Below are positions 1 to 10,593 of a DNA stretch of 64,000 nucleotides, piece by piece. Numbering within the stretch: position 1 is the first letter of the stretch; every line of letters starts with the position of its first letter. Source of the stretch: Buxus sempervirens (Eukaryota; Streptophyta; Magnoliopsida; Buxales; Buxaceae); contig OX387184.1 in assembly GCA_947561395.2 (NCBI GenBank), positions 36,136,766-36,200,765 on the forward strand, in the 5' to 3' direction. The notes below the pieces were generated by a model. It did no database searches, was not told where the DNA came from, and saw nothing but the letters and a program-made list of their open reading frames with translations. The translations under genes and the position numbers were made by a program.

Positions 1-66
1 ACCCCTGACCGTGAAAAATTCACGGGCACAGTGCGCCCGTGTTAACATTACGGGCACGGCTTGCTC
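1..66. repeat. ACGGGC/GCCCGT hairpin-rich block, left copy
   Basis: Several ACGGGC and GCCCGT motifs occur within about 60 bases and can pair as short hairpins. A similar block lies at 4553-4655 and inside the family A LTR (about 5095-5215 and 24505-24620). The two internal blocks bracket the antisense captured gene. Confidence 0.5.
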
Positions 67-299
67 GTAGTCTAAGTACGGTTCTTTCGGAAAAATGCAA
101 AAGAATGGGAAATTTTAATTTTTTTTTTGTTTCCCTAAGCTTCACCTGTCCCTGCTTTAACATTCATCATGTAATAAAAACTGAAAAGAAAGAAGGAAAG
201 AACAAAAATGAATGAAAATCAAACTTCTTTTATATATATGAATGTGTACATCATTTTTGACAAAAATACAAAGTACATAAAGGAATCCTAATCTACTGT

Positions 300-3178
300 C
301 TATGTAGGTCCACCCCTACGGCCACGGCCTCGTCCTCTGCCTCGACCACGGCCTGAAGATCGCCTGCGCTCAAAGACATGCCGCACAATATTGCGGGCTG
401 TGCTACGGGTCATCCTGCTCAAAACAGACTGAATGTCATGCCACATATATAAAGGCACAAGGCCAGCAGTGGGATGATCAGGAGGAACGTACCCCGAAGT
501 ATCTACATATCCCGTAGACTCGGTGTCAGAATCAGTACAGGAAGACTCCGTCACAGGATCAGCGGCAGTAGGCGTCTCCTCTGTAGGCTCCATGGCAGGA
601 CCAGCAGGAGTGGATGTCCCAGGCACATCAGCAGGATCCACCTCAGGCTCTATAGGATCAGCTGAAGCCTCCTCTATCACCATAGCCTCCACGGTAGGCT
701 CCACCACCGCAGCATCTCTAGCCGACTCCATATCCACATCTGCGGATGCATCAGGAGCAGTCTCAGGTACTGGGGCAGACTCTGGCACATCCTCAGCAGC
801 AAGTACAATATCAGCCTCGATCTCAGGCTCTGCTACAGGCGCCTCTACCGGACTGGAAGAAGTCACGAACTCCACCCGTGCCACAGAAAAAACCTCACCA
901 CGAAGATGCATGGGCACAGGTGAGGCAGGTGAAGAAGGGCCGGCTGTGTCCTCCTAAAAATAAGAGAAGAAATTTCAGTCAGAATCAGATAAACAGTTAT
1001 AAGAGTAGGAATGGAAATAATTGAAAGAATTAACTTGAGTATGAGAAGGACCCACCTGGTCCTATTCATCAGAAGGGCCCGCCTGGCCCTGTGCTCTGGC
1101 TAGCTGCCCCCGGAGGTCTGAAATGGTAATGTAGAGGGCGTTCCGCTCGGTGAAAGCAGCATCTCGCTGGCGCTCTATATCAGCGAACCTGGACCGGATC
1201 TCTGCCAATTGAGCGTCCTGAAATAGAAAAGAAGGAGTCAGAAAATGCCAAGTTCAAAGGAAATGAAAATAGAAGATCACAAAGAGAGAAGGCGTACCGT
1301 CGTATCGTAAGCCCTGATCACTACACCTCCTATCTCCGTGACTCCACCACGGACAGGCATGGGTGGCATGAGGCACCCGACTGAAGCTCGCCTGAACTAG
1401 GCATCATAGTCACCCTCCTCTAATAACGTCTCTGCCTCAGTCCAATCTAGGAACTGGGCAGGATCAACAGGCATAGGAGGAAAGGATGGGGTAGTATCTG
1501 GAGGAATGGCAAGAATCCGTGGCTCCCCCACATGCTGATAGAAGAAGCGCTCGCCGCAGTACCAGATGCTGCCCATCTGACCAATGAAAAACTGATATCT
1601 CTGACGTCTCTGGTCAGGGACGAAAGCATCATCTCTGGCTGCATGCAGGGCCAGCACCTCATGAATGTCCTCCATCCTGGGGACAAACAGCTGAAAAACC
1701 GAGAAAAGAATATTAGACATGTGATTCAGGAAGAAAAAGAAAGAAAAAAGAAGAGGAATTAAAATAGATTACCTCAGACCGGTATAGTTTGTCTAGGTGG
1801 GCACGGGCGGACCTAGGACGACTCTTTTCAGAGTCGTGCTCCACATGACACCATCTACGGGCTATAGGATATGTCTCCTCTGACATCATAGAGGTGGGGC
1901 GGAAATGGGGTATATAAACCCTAGCAAAAAACTGCAGAAAGAAGAAAGAGAGTCAGAAGAATAGAAAAAGAGAAAGAGATCGAGAAAGAAAGAGAAAAGG
2001 AAAAAATGATTCACCTGCAAGAAGGGCCAGAAGAATCTGCACCCAACTCCAGCTCCTCTGGAAGTAGAGAGGCCGCTCACTGATCGGCGAAGGCCGGCCA
2101 AAATAGTACCAAAAATGAGCGAGCCCCATGCGTACCTCCTCGCTCAATGCAGATCCCCCATTAAGCTCAGAAAATAAGGACTAACCGAAGTCGTGTCCTC
2201 TGGGAAGAAGCAAGATCCCATCATGTACAGAAAAAGGAATCGAAAGGCATACGGGAAAACGTGATCACCGGTGGCAAGCTGGCCAAACTGCATCACCCTG
2301 AAGGTCTCTCTCAACCATGTCAGAGACAATCTCGCTCTCCCTCTATCCCATGCCTCAGGAGGCAACACAATATATCCAAGGTAAGCAGCGATCTCATCAG
2401 TCTCTGGCATCACCATCTCAGGAATAACATCACCGATCATCCTAATCCCAGTGATAAGGGTGAAGTCAGAAGGCCGGATCCCGATCTCAATATCCGGAAA
2501 ATGGAAGCTCAGGGTCTCGGGGAAGAATCTCTCCAGCAGCGCCGCAATAAGGGCTCGATCCAGGCGCACGTCTGGAATGGTGATAAATAGGCCAAAGCCA
2601 TATAAGCCTAACTCCCGATGGTAGGCCGAACTGCAAGCTCCAATAAATTTAATAAAGCTAGCCCAGCTCCCTCTGTAATGGGACATCGGATACTCCAAAC
2701 GGATATCTGCCCTAATGCACGCTGAGGGATGAGTCCTCAAGCCATGCAAGAGGTCAGTATCCCTAATCTGGGCAGCAATCGCATCAGGGACCTCAACCCT
2801 GGTCCGGGCCTCATCTCTGCCATGGCCTCCTCTGTGGCCTCCTCTACGGGCATCATCATGGCCTGCATCTCTGCCTCCACCTCGGTGCCTGCTACGGCTC
2901 CTGTCTCTGCCCGAAGCCTCAACAGCCGGCTAAAGAAACGATTGGAAGGAAGAAGGAATCAGGGTGATGTACTTTGTGAAAGGATATGAAATTTCAGAAA
3001 GGTTAGAGTATACCTCTGGGGTCGCCTCACACGAATCCCCAGAAGGAAGATCTGGGATATCTGAATCCGAATCCCTCTCGGCCCTCGAAGACGAGGCCAC
3101 ATCAGCAAGATCACGCCTAACCCTCGAAGAGGAAGGCTCATCTGCAGGATCCCTAGAAGCTGATCGAAGGCGGGCCAT
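300..3178 (-). pseudogene. Captured plant mobile domain (PMD) gene, six exons, antisense within the family A element
   Basis: A consistent gene model runs on the minus strand with exons at 3178-3014, 2929-2015, 1931-1773, 1690-1298, 1217-1056 and 953-300. Every exon length is a multiple of three, and all introns are phase 0 with GT/AG ends. The product is about 815 residues: an acidic, serine-rich N-terminus; an RGG-like stretch; the PMD fold (LLERFFPETLSFHFPDIEIG at 2440-2520, then YAWGS and following, continuing into exon 3); a charged coiled-coil-like segment in exon 5; an acidic Pro/Ala/Glu region; and a C-terminal Arg-Gly repeat tail before the stop at 300. PMD proteins include MAIN and MAIL1, nuclear factors in transposon silencing and genome stability, and PMDs are often carried by plant transposons. 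Three in-frame stops (TGA 2144-2146, TAG 1397-1399, TAG 1062-1064) break it. Each could derive from CGA or CAG by one C-to-T change. Alternatively 1397 is a true end and the last exons belong to another transcript. Confidence 0.72.
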
Positions 3179-3219
3179 CTACGGTTCAAATCAGGGAGAT
3201 GTTAATTATTCTTGTTAAA

Positions 3220-4552
3220 AATTTTAAACTGCTTGATTTCCATTCTAACCAAGTCTAATTGATTTGCAGGAAAAAGAAAGATGAAGGATGGAAGAAAAGG
3301 CTTCAGGAACTTTTGATCAAATCAGGAATTAAACTGAAGGAGTTTTTTTTTGTCTTGAGATATTTTATGTGTCTTTGCTTTAACCAAGGAAGTATATAGA
3401 GAAATTATATAAGAAGTGCATGCTTCTTGAATGTTCTCTTTACATGAAAAAATGTGTGTATGTTTTAATTTTCTCCTTTGTAGTTTCTAAAAGATGTCTA
3501 ATCATGTATTTTTACTTGGTTTCAGGAGTCAAAGCATGCTTAAACTGGCACGAGGATTATCTGTTTCACACCAAGCATGGCAGCATCACAAGTATAAAGC
3601 CAATGTGGAGATAGCGCAAATAAAATAATTGCAAAAGCATCTAAGAAAGATAGGAATGTTCCAAGATTAACATGTCATCCATGCAAATGGAACAACATCC
3701 AAGAGCAGATTCAAAAAGAGAAATCATAAATGCTATTATGGATAAACAAATCAGGCAAAGCAGGGTACAAGCAATGGACATTAGCAAACAAGCAAATACA
3801 AAAAGTTTGGGGATTCTCAATGCGAGCAGAAAAATCCCCAAAGTCCAGCTTAGTCCGGATTGCTACTTACATGTGGAAACAGAGGTCAAAATAAAGCAAG
3901 ACAAGAAATAGCAAATGGGATTTTAGCCATTCAAAAATCTGATTCGGTGGCTCATAAGAATTGCACAAAAGAAAAGGGGATATCAGCCACCCAAGAATTA
4001 ACCACATAGATGCATTCAAGAGCAGTAAGATTGTACCACAAAATTCATAAACAAGAACAAAACAATGCAATAAGCATGGGATATCATAGGCATTGTATGG
4101 TTGCAATTTAAACAAAATCGGCAGCTCAATGAAATTGCAAACTATTTGGGAAGTTTCGGCCAACTCACTTGGTTCAATCGGAATGGATGAAATGTGGCAA
4201 GCAAAGTGGAAACTCTTACTATACCGAAGCTTCAAAGAGTGACCACAGCTGGTTGAAGAGATTTGAAGCACGCCGAAGGATAGTCACTGTGGTGGCAATG
4301 GGAACAGTCGCCCAAGGAAGCAAGAAGATCGCTGGAGAGAAGGACTTCGCCGAAGAACAATGGTCGCCGGAGTTAGTGGACGTCGCCGGAAAATGAGAAT
4401 CTCGCCGGAGGTAGAAGTCGTGCACTGTTGGAGACTTGAAGAAGAAAAGGAAAACCGTAGGAGAAGATACGATCGAGGAGAAAAAAGGGCACAAATGCGA
4501 GCAGAGGAAGAATAGGTCGCGATCGCGGTATTAAGAAGAGAAGAAAATCCGT
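3220..4552. other. Non-coding region upstream of the antisense PMD gene
   Basis: AT-rich sequence with no credible coding region. Around 4255-4430 it becomes GC-richer, with repeated CGCCGG motifs and a pyrimidine-rich minus strand, which would suit the promoter and 5' untranslated region of the minus-strand gene that starts at 3178. That role is inferred from position only. Confidence 0.35.
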
Positions 4553-4655
4553 AAAATCAGTACGGGCTGCAGTCGACCGTGAAGGTAATACGGTCCCGTT
4601 CGCCCGTGATCAATATACGGGTAACATCGGTCCGTAATAACAATACGGGCGAAGC
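4553..4655. repeat. ACGGGC/GCCCGT hairpin-rich block, right copy
   Basis: Repeated motifs such as TACGGGC, CGCCCGT and GTCCGT occur at short spacing and can form hairpins. The block resembles that at the left edge of the window and the matching block inside the family A LTR. Confidence 0.5.
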
Positions 4656-4979
4656 CAAAAATAGCATATTTTATTATTTTCTCCACACTTTTCAAAAGAT
4701 CAATGTCTATATTAGTTGTAAGTTGCAAGGATTGCCACCATACTCATTTTTTTTAAAAAATATTTTGTCTCAAATCTCACTTCATAGCCACGAGTGCTCG
4801 GTGAGAAGAGAGAGGAGGATTTGGCCCTTAAGCTGAGGGACTTCAAGCAAATCTTCCACAATAAATCATTTTTCATCCATTCAATCCTTGCAAAATGCAA
4901 TTAGTTAGACAAAGATCTCAGAAAGTGCAATTGGTGGGTCTTTTTGCTCTTTGCTCGTAATTGGTTCCAAGTACCAGCA

Positions 4980-4992
4980 AAGAGGGGGCAGC
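4980..4992 (+). other. Polypurine tract of the family A element
   Basis: AAAGAGGGGGCAGC directly precedes the LTR start TGTAGACACC. The equivalent site of element E on the minus strand (35835-35850) has almost the same sequence, AAAAAGGGGCAGC, before its own LTR. It primes plus-strand DNA synthesis and fixes the orientation of the element as plus. Confidence 0.8.
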
Positions 4993-5400
4993 TGTAGACA
5001 CCCCAAATTGCACTACAGAATGAGAAAATATTAAAAACATGTAATTAGAGCTTAAAATAGGTAAAAAAAAGCATAAGAACTGACAAGGCATGCTTTGCCC
5101 GTATTTTATTCACAGGCCGCTCGCGCCCGACATTTCTCTACGGTCAGGCGTGCCAGTATTGGTAATACGGGTACCATTGGACTGTAAATCATTTACGGTC
5201 ACTAAAGACTCGTGCGAGTTTTATTCTTCTTCGATTTCCAAGCTTTATCTTTAGTCCAATATCCCTTTAAATGAGCGAATTATGTCTTTTATTCGCTGAA
5301 GCCACCTTGGTTGGCTATGGATGGGCATTATCTCTGTTTTTCACTCTATCCTGAGGATCAGGATATATCCTTCTGGACCAGCCTTGCCCCTGTGCTTGCC

Positions 5401-5408
5401 TATAAATA
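5401..5408 (+). promoter_or_regulatory. LTR promoter TATA box (family A)
   Basis: TATAAATA lies about 410 bases into the LTR, in the same context as in the solo copy (24815-24822). This suits the RNA polymerase II core promoter that drives the element. Confidence 0.65.
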
Positions 5409-5569
5409 GAGGTGAGATTCTCAAGCTAAAGGCCACGAAAATTTGAAGTCCAAGGAGCTCCAAGAGAAGAGGAGGAACCCCTGCTGCATTGCTTGCTCAA
5501 TCTAGTAAGTCCCTTTTCCCTTTTTTATTTTTTGTCTTCAATTCTAGATGTAATAGGATCATTTCTATT

Positions 5570-5865
5570 GCTGTAGAATAAGGCCATCTTTTGTACTTGT
5601 ATTCCTAAACTTGCCTCTAAGTACCTCAAGAGTCTCTCTAGCTGTAAAACATGAAGAGAGAACTAGGGGAAAAGAGAACAGGTGGATCCTTAGAATAGAA
5701 CCCCATATCTGTTTTTCTCTTTTTTCTAGAATAAAGCCTTTGATTGTGTTTGTGTAACCAAACCTATCTCCAAGTACCTCAAGAATCATCTCTAGCCGTA
5801 AAACGTGAAGAGAGAGCTAGGGGAAAAGAGAACAGGTGGATCCGTAGGGTAGACCCCATGTGCTC
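5570..5865 (+). repeat. Tandem duplication of about 155 bp within the family A LTR
   Basis: Two adjacent segments share the order AGAATAA.GCC, CTCAAG, GAAGAGAGA.CTAG, GAACAGGTGGATCC. The same duplication is present in the solo copy (about 24985-25270), so it is ancestral to the family. Confidence 0.7.
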
Positions 5866-5906
5866 AAATCTGTGAGATGTGGCTGCTTTGAATATCCTGA
5901 TCATGT

Positions 5907-6155
5907 TGTGCGCACCTGAAAAACGGTCGCACAGGTAGAAAACGGGAAATCGGAGTCGCCACCGCCTGATGGGGTGCAGGCGGACAGGCTGTGCGCACTT
6001 GAAAAACGGCCGCACTGGTAGAAAACGGGAAATCGGAGTCGCCACCGCCTGATGGGGTGCAGGCGGACAGGCTGTGCGCACTTGAAAAACGGCCGCACTG
6101 GTAGAAAACGGGAAATCGGAGTCGCCACCGCCTGATGGGGTGCAGGCGGACACCT
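5907..6155 (-). repeat. Three tandem 83-bp units at the end of the family B LTR
   Basis: Units start at 5907, 5990 and 6073. Each contains the LTR terminus (GTGCGCAC), the GAAAAACGG stretch and the conserved GAGTCGCCACCGCCTGATGG block seen near the end of every family B LTR here. Confidence 0.85.
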
Positions 6156-8522
6156 GGGTGCCTAAGTTAGTCTAATTGGTTGGTCTGCGGCGTGAGATTC
6201 TAAGTAAGGTCTCATTTGTGGTTCGGGGAAGTCCGTAGACACCCCGATCCACCCTGTCGGTTGACAGGTCCCAAAGAGCTTCCTAGGTTTGAGTCAGCTA
6301 TCTATTTTGGTTCTCACCCGGTTCCTAATCCAGCATGCCATTTTAGTTAGGTCTCGGCGGGACCACCTAAGTGGTGTGGGTCCCTTTAGTTGATTTTATC
6401 TCGCTTAAATTAGGTGATTTGTGCCTGATGGTGTGGGCCTCGTTGGAAGGTCCACGGTGTCCTTGGTGGGTTGGGGTAAGCCCAGGTACCTATGTGGGCC
6501 TCTGTCTAAGCCTAGGAGGCCCTGTAGGCTTTGGTGAAGTAAATTGATTTTTCCTTAAAGTTTAATTTGAGCATTTATGTGATTTCCCTGTGACAAATGG
6601 GTCTGCATTGATTTGCGGGCCCCTAGGTGGGCCCCCATGATGGTTACAAAACGTTTTCAAATTATCTTATTTAAATTCACCAAAGGGTTGTGGTCATTGG
6701 GGCTTGGGGCCCGTAGTCCAATCTTAGGCTTGCAAGCCCATGTTCCTGAAGTTTAGGGTTTTAAACCCTCACTTGGTTGGTTGGTAGGCTTTGACGGGCC
6801 CGATAGGCCCTTGCCCTTGGTCTCGGTCAAACCACGCAATTTAAACATTATTCCACAAACAAAGTTAGGGTGGGCCGCATTAGGTTTGGCCCATTCGATT
6901 TGATTGGTTAATTTCACTTAATCTTGCTTATTTGCATGCTTACCGGTTCATCGGGCTTGGTGGGCCCCGTTGGAAGGCCCACGGATGTTCCAAATTGGAC
7001 CGAGGGTCCAGGTCCCATGTCGGGTTTCCGGATGACCCGGAAACCCTATCGGTTCGCTTGGTTTACTTGTGAGGTTATTCAAATTAACAAAAACCAAAAA
7101 TCACATCCAAACATGCGTTTTTAAGGGCTTTGCAATGGGGGTGGTTTTTGGGCTTCCTAGGAGGCTTCTACAAGTTGTGTGGGCCCCTAGGTGGTACAAA
7201 ATTAAGGGAATGGCCTTGTTTGGCCACCCTTAGTGATTTTTGAACCAAAAGACATACTAAACCAAGCAACTAAATCAACATGTAAGGACATACTAAATGA
7301 AGAAGCAAAACATGCTAGAACAATAGACAAAAGGATGAGTGTGTGTGTGCTCTCATACGCGCAAGTTGGATAAAACAAAGGGGAACTATCATGCCTTTTA
7401 TTGGTGCCATGCTCATGTGTGTGCATTGGTGTATGTAAAGAGGGATAGGGTGCATGCAAAGTGACTTAAAACGGTAGCTATGAGGGGAACCATGGGAGGG
7501 GATATGGGGAGCATACTACCCAAAGCATAAAAAAACTCTACCCTAGGCAAGCATGCTTCATGGCACCAAATATACATAAGAGAAGAAAATATGGCACTAG
7601 ATGGGAAACCTTTAAAGAAATGATGAGAGGGGGGATTTAAGGGTACATTGGACATGCGAAAAATGGGAGAACATACTCTCCTCAATAATCTGAAAGTAAC
7701 TAGAATGGAGGAAAAATGTGCTTAAACGACTCTTTATACACCGCGGGTCGGGCTCCCCTCCCACCCTTCTATCGTAGTCATCTCCCCTTACCATAGGATT
7801 TCGTCCTCATGGAGAGGAGAAGAAGTGGAAGAGAGGAAAAAAAAAAGATAGGAAACAGCAAGTAAAGAAACAACAAGGCATATGGAAAACCAACTACTTC
7901 AATATGCTCATAACCCCTTCAACTCCGACTATGTTAAACAATACATGGTAAGAATGCTTACCTTAGTGATCTAAAGTCCTCCTTGAGTGTGGTTGAAGCT
8001 CCTTGAGAGTAGGACAGCACCTTGAGCTCACCTTATTGCTCCACCAAGCTCTTCAAGTGCATTCCTTGGTCTCCAAGTAGAGAGGAAGGGAAAACAAGAG
8101 ACTTGAGAGAGGGATCCTTTTGTGTCTTGGGGATTCAAAGGGCGTAATGGGGTGGTAGGAGATGAAGGAGAGGAGAAGTTTTTTTTTTTCTTTGGGAGGG
8201 GACGAATTGGAGAGAGGTGGGAGAGATGGGAGAGAGGTGGGAGAGATGGGAGAGAGAGGGGAGAGTTCGAAAATGGGAGCCCCCCCTTGAGTGTGGTTGA
8301 AAAAATCCTTTTAAACCTTGGAAGATGGATGGTTGTCTTGGGAAGAGCCAAGGTCTTATGGGGAAATCAAGAGTCTTCTTGGGAGGTTAAGGGTCTTCTT
8401 GGGAAAGTCAAGAGTTAATGGGAAGATGAAGGGTTTTTGTTGGGAAGTTAAGAGTTAGTGGGAAGATGAAGGGTTTTTGTTGGGAAGATGAAGGGTTAAT
8501 GGGAAGATGAAGGGTTGGTGGG

Positions 8523-8640
8523 AGATGACACATGTGAAGCATGCATTGGGTCCATGTGGCATCCCATGTGGAGCCCCCATGTGCACACGTGGCATCCCAT
8601 GCGAGCACTCCTTATGCACACGTGGCATCCCATGTGGCAT
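8523..8640. repeat. Repeated CATGTGG/ACGTGGCATCC block in the LTR upstream region
   Basis: CACGTGGCATCCCATG recurs three to four times within 120 bases, giving several ACGTG cores (G-box-like). It lies about 400-500 bases from the LTR start on the minus strand, in the likely U3 promoter region. Regulatory function is inferred. Confidence 0.45.
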
Positions 8641-9920
8641 CACTAAAATTCCAATAATGCCCCTAGCTTTGACTGCTCATATCTTCTTCATCGGGACTCC
8701 GATTTGAGCAAAATCAATTGCGTTGGAATCGTATCGAAGTCCACTATCCATTGGGATTGGGCTAAACACCTGGTTCAGGGTTCGGCAAAAAGTCAACTTT
8801 CGGTTCATTCTCAAGTTTGACCGCCCGCAGAACCCTCATCCGGACTCCGATTCCAGCAAACTCAGTTGCGTTGGAACCGTGTCGAGATTCTCTATCCAAT
8901 GGTATAAAGCAAGGTGGCCAAATTTTATCTGATTAAAAGGTCAACTTTCCAACCCTTAGGTTTTAACTTTCTGTCCAGGGTTTGCATTTCCGGTACTTCC
9001 GGGAGCGCAAAAATGAGGTGCTTACACATGTTTTAATGCTTTTTATGATGAATCTGAATGAATAACATGAATCCATGATGTTTATAGCATGAGATCCCCA
9101 TTTTTTATAAAATATGGATTTTCCACATATTTGCACCTACAGCACTGTTTTCGTGATTTTTGTGATTTTAGGCTAGGATCTTGGATTTATCATGATCAAT
9201 ATGATAGATCTGGATCCGAAGCCTGAAAATAAATTCTAGGGTTTCATGATGTTGTTTTTGAGTCCTTTTTCATTATTGAGAGAAGACCCTACGGTCTATA
9301 TTCTCCCCTTTTGGTGTTTTCCATCAACGTGGGTAATTTTTGTTTTTATTTTTTGATTTAATGTGAAATATGGGCTATATCTATGTCCTGGATGATTCAA
9401 GTTTAATTTTGAAATATTTTATAAAAATCATATTTTTCTAGATTTCTAGAATTTGACTTGAGCCAGATTTTTGGATTTTTCACTTTAAATTGATTTTATT
9501 TGATTTTATCTCAATTTTATTTTGATCATGAAACCATAGGAATGGTAAAATCATATTTGAGAGTTTTGGATCAATCAGACTTTTCATATGAAAAAACCAT
9601 ACAATTTTTGTCTTTTTTTGTGATTTTCGTGATTTTTATAGCAAGCCTTTTTCCTTTAATTTAACATGAACAATACCTGGTAACCACCTTGTGTGGATGA
9701 ATAGGGGTGCCTAACACCTTCCCCTATTCATAACTTAATCCCCTTACCTATCTCTGGTTGTTTTTTTTAGGAGGGTTATTTTACCCTAAAATTGCCTTTT
9801 GAGCTTATTTAATATTTTGGTGTCCATTCACACCTAAATTGAATGGTGGCGACTCTTTGTTTTATTCAATCCCGTGTGATGATTAGGAAGTCATTGGACT
9901 TGATTTTTCCATGTCTCACA

Positions 9921-10560
9921 TTTGGGGATGATAAGGAGTGGCAACTCTATGTGTAACACCATATTTACGTAAGAGTGCCTCAAAGTGCTGATTGCAAAAG
10001 TGTTTTCCCCCATCACTAATGATTGCTCTTGGAGTGCCAAACCTAGTGAAAATCTGTTTTCTCAAAAAATTCAACACAACTTTAGAATCATTTGTAGGGA
10101 GGGCTACTGCCTCTACCCATTTGGAAACATAATCAACAGCAACTAAAATGTATTGATTTGAGAAAGATGAAGGGAATGGTCCCATAAAATCAATGCCCCA
10201 AACATCAAATAATTCAACAACAAGATTATTGTTTAGAGGCATTTCATTTTTTCTGGAAATATTTCCACTTCTTTGACATTGATCACATGCGGAAACAAAA
10301 GCAAAAGTATCTTTAAAGAGGGAGGGCCAATAAAAACCTGATTGTAGCACCTTTGCAACAGTTTTGTTTGGTCCAAAATGGCCTCCAACTTTGAGTGAAT
10401 GATAATGCTTTAAGATATTCTCCATCTCTTCTTCAGGTACACATCTCCTAATGATTTGATCTTTGCAATGCTTGTAAAGGAAAGGATCTTCCCAAAAGTA
10501 ATGCTTTACATCCGAAAAGAATTTCTTCTTTTGTTAATATGAGAACTCCGGATTGACCAC
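9921..10560 (-). pseudogene. pol: Athila integrase, truncated
   Basis: The clear part runs from the zinc-binding region ([10 protein letters not shown] followed by CDQCQRSG) into the catalytic core: the first Asp in [11 protein letters not shown] and the second in [10 protein letters not shown]. Translation stops at VATPYHPQ where the family A LTR begins. The third acidic residue (the Glu normally about 35 residues after the second Asp) and the C-terminal domain are therefore missing here. Stops also interrupt the part upstream of 10425. Integrase would insert the cDNA into the genome; this copy cannot be active. Confidence 0.9.
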
Positions 10561-10593
10561 ATTGCTAACCAAGTAATTCACAAAATCTGCATA

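Larger units (their letters stand above)
5907..9026 (-). mobile_element. Solo LTR, family B, inserted in the family A LTR
   Basis: The copy begins TGTGCGCACC on the plus strand and ends GAGGTGCTTACA, so its own orientation is minus. It is 3120 bp long. CATGT flanks it at 5902-5906 and 9027-9031, a perfect 5-bp target duplication. There is no internal region, so it is a solo LTR left by recombination between two LTRs. The sequence between holds no coding region that I recognise; short open frames at 8122-8418 and elsewhere lie in purine-rich low-complexity DNA. Confidence 0.9.
1..9920 (+). mobile_element. Family A Tat-like LTR retrotransposon, 3' part only
   Basis: This is the right-hand part of a Ty3/gypsy element on the plus strand. 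What is seen: a purine-rich tract directly followed by an LTR start (TGTAGACACC, 4993), an LTR that ends TCTCACA at 9920, and an internal region to the left that carries an antisense multi-exon gene. The LTR matches the solo copy at 24409-26197. The polypurine tract and the placement of an extra antisense gene between the integrase and the 3' LTR are features of the Tat/Ogre lineage. To the right the sequence continues directly into the Athila integrase, which stops there, so this element was inserted into Athila. The gag-pol region and 5' LTR must lie left of the window. Placement in Tat is inferred, because no pol of this element is visible. Confidence 0.8.
4993..9920 (+). repeat. 3' LTR of the family A element, split by a solo LTR
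   Basis: The LTR runs 4993-5906 and resumes at 9032-9920, about 1.8 kb without the insert. It begins TGTAGACACC, ends TCTCACA, and matches the uninterrupted solo copy at 24409-26197 along its length. The interruption is a family B solo LTR flanked by CATGT on both sides. Confidence 0.9.

Noticed and set aside
474-1024. Plus-strand frames of up to 144 residues
   Set aside because: They are complementary to exons 5 and 6 of the PMD gene, whose minus-strand frame has consistent splice sites and composition.
4169-4494. Protein-coding exon upstream of the PMD gene
   Set aside because: Open frames exist on both strands but show no domain and no splice link in frame with exon 1; a promoter or 5' untranslated region is more likely.
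8122-8418. Gly/Glu/Trp-rich frame of 98 residues
   Set aside because: It lies in purine-rich GGGAGAGATGG repeats of a family B LTR, with no domain.
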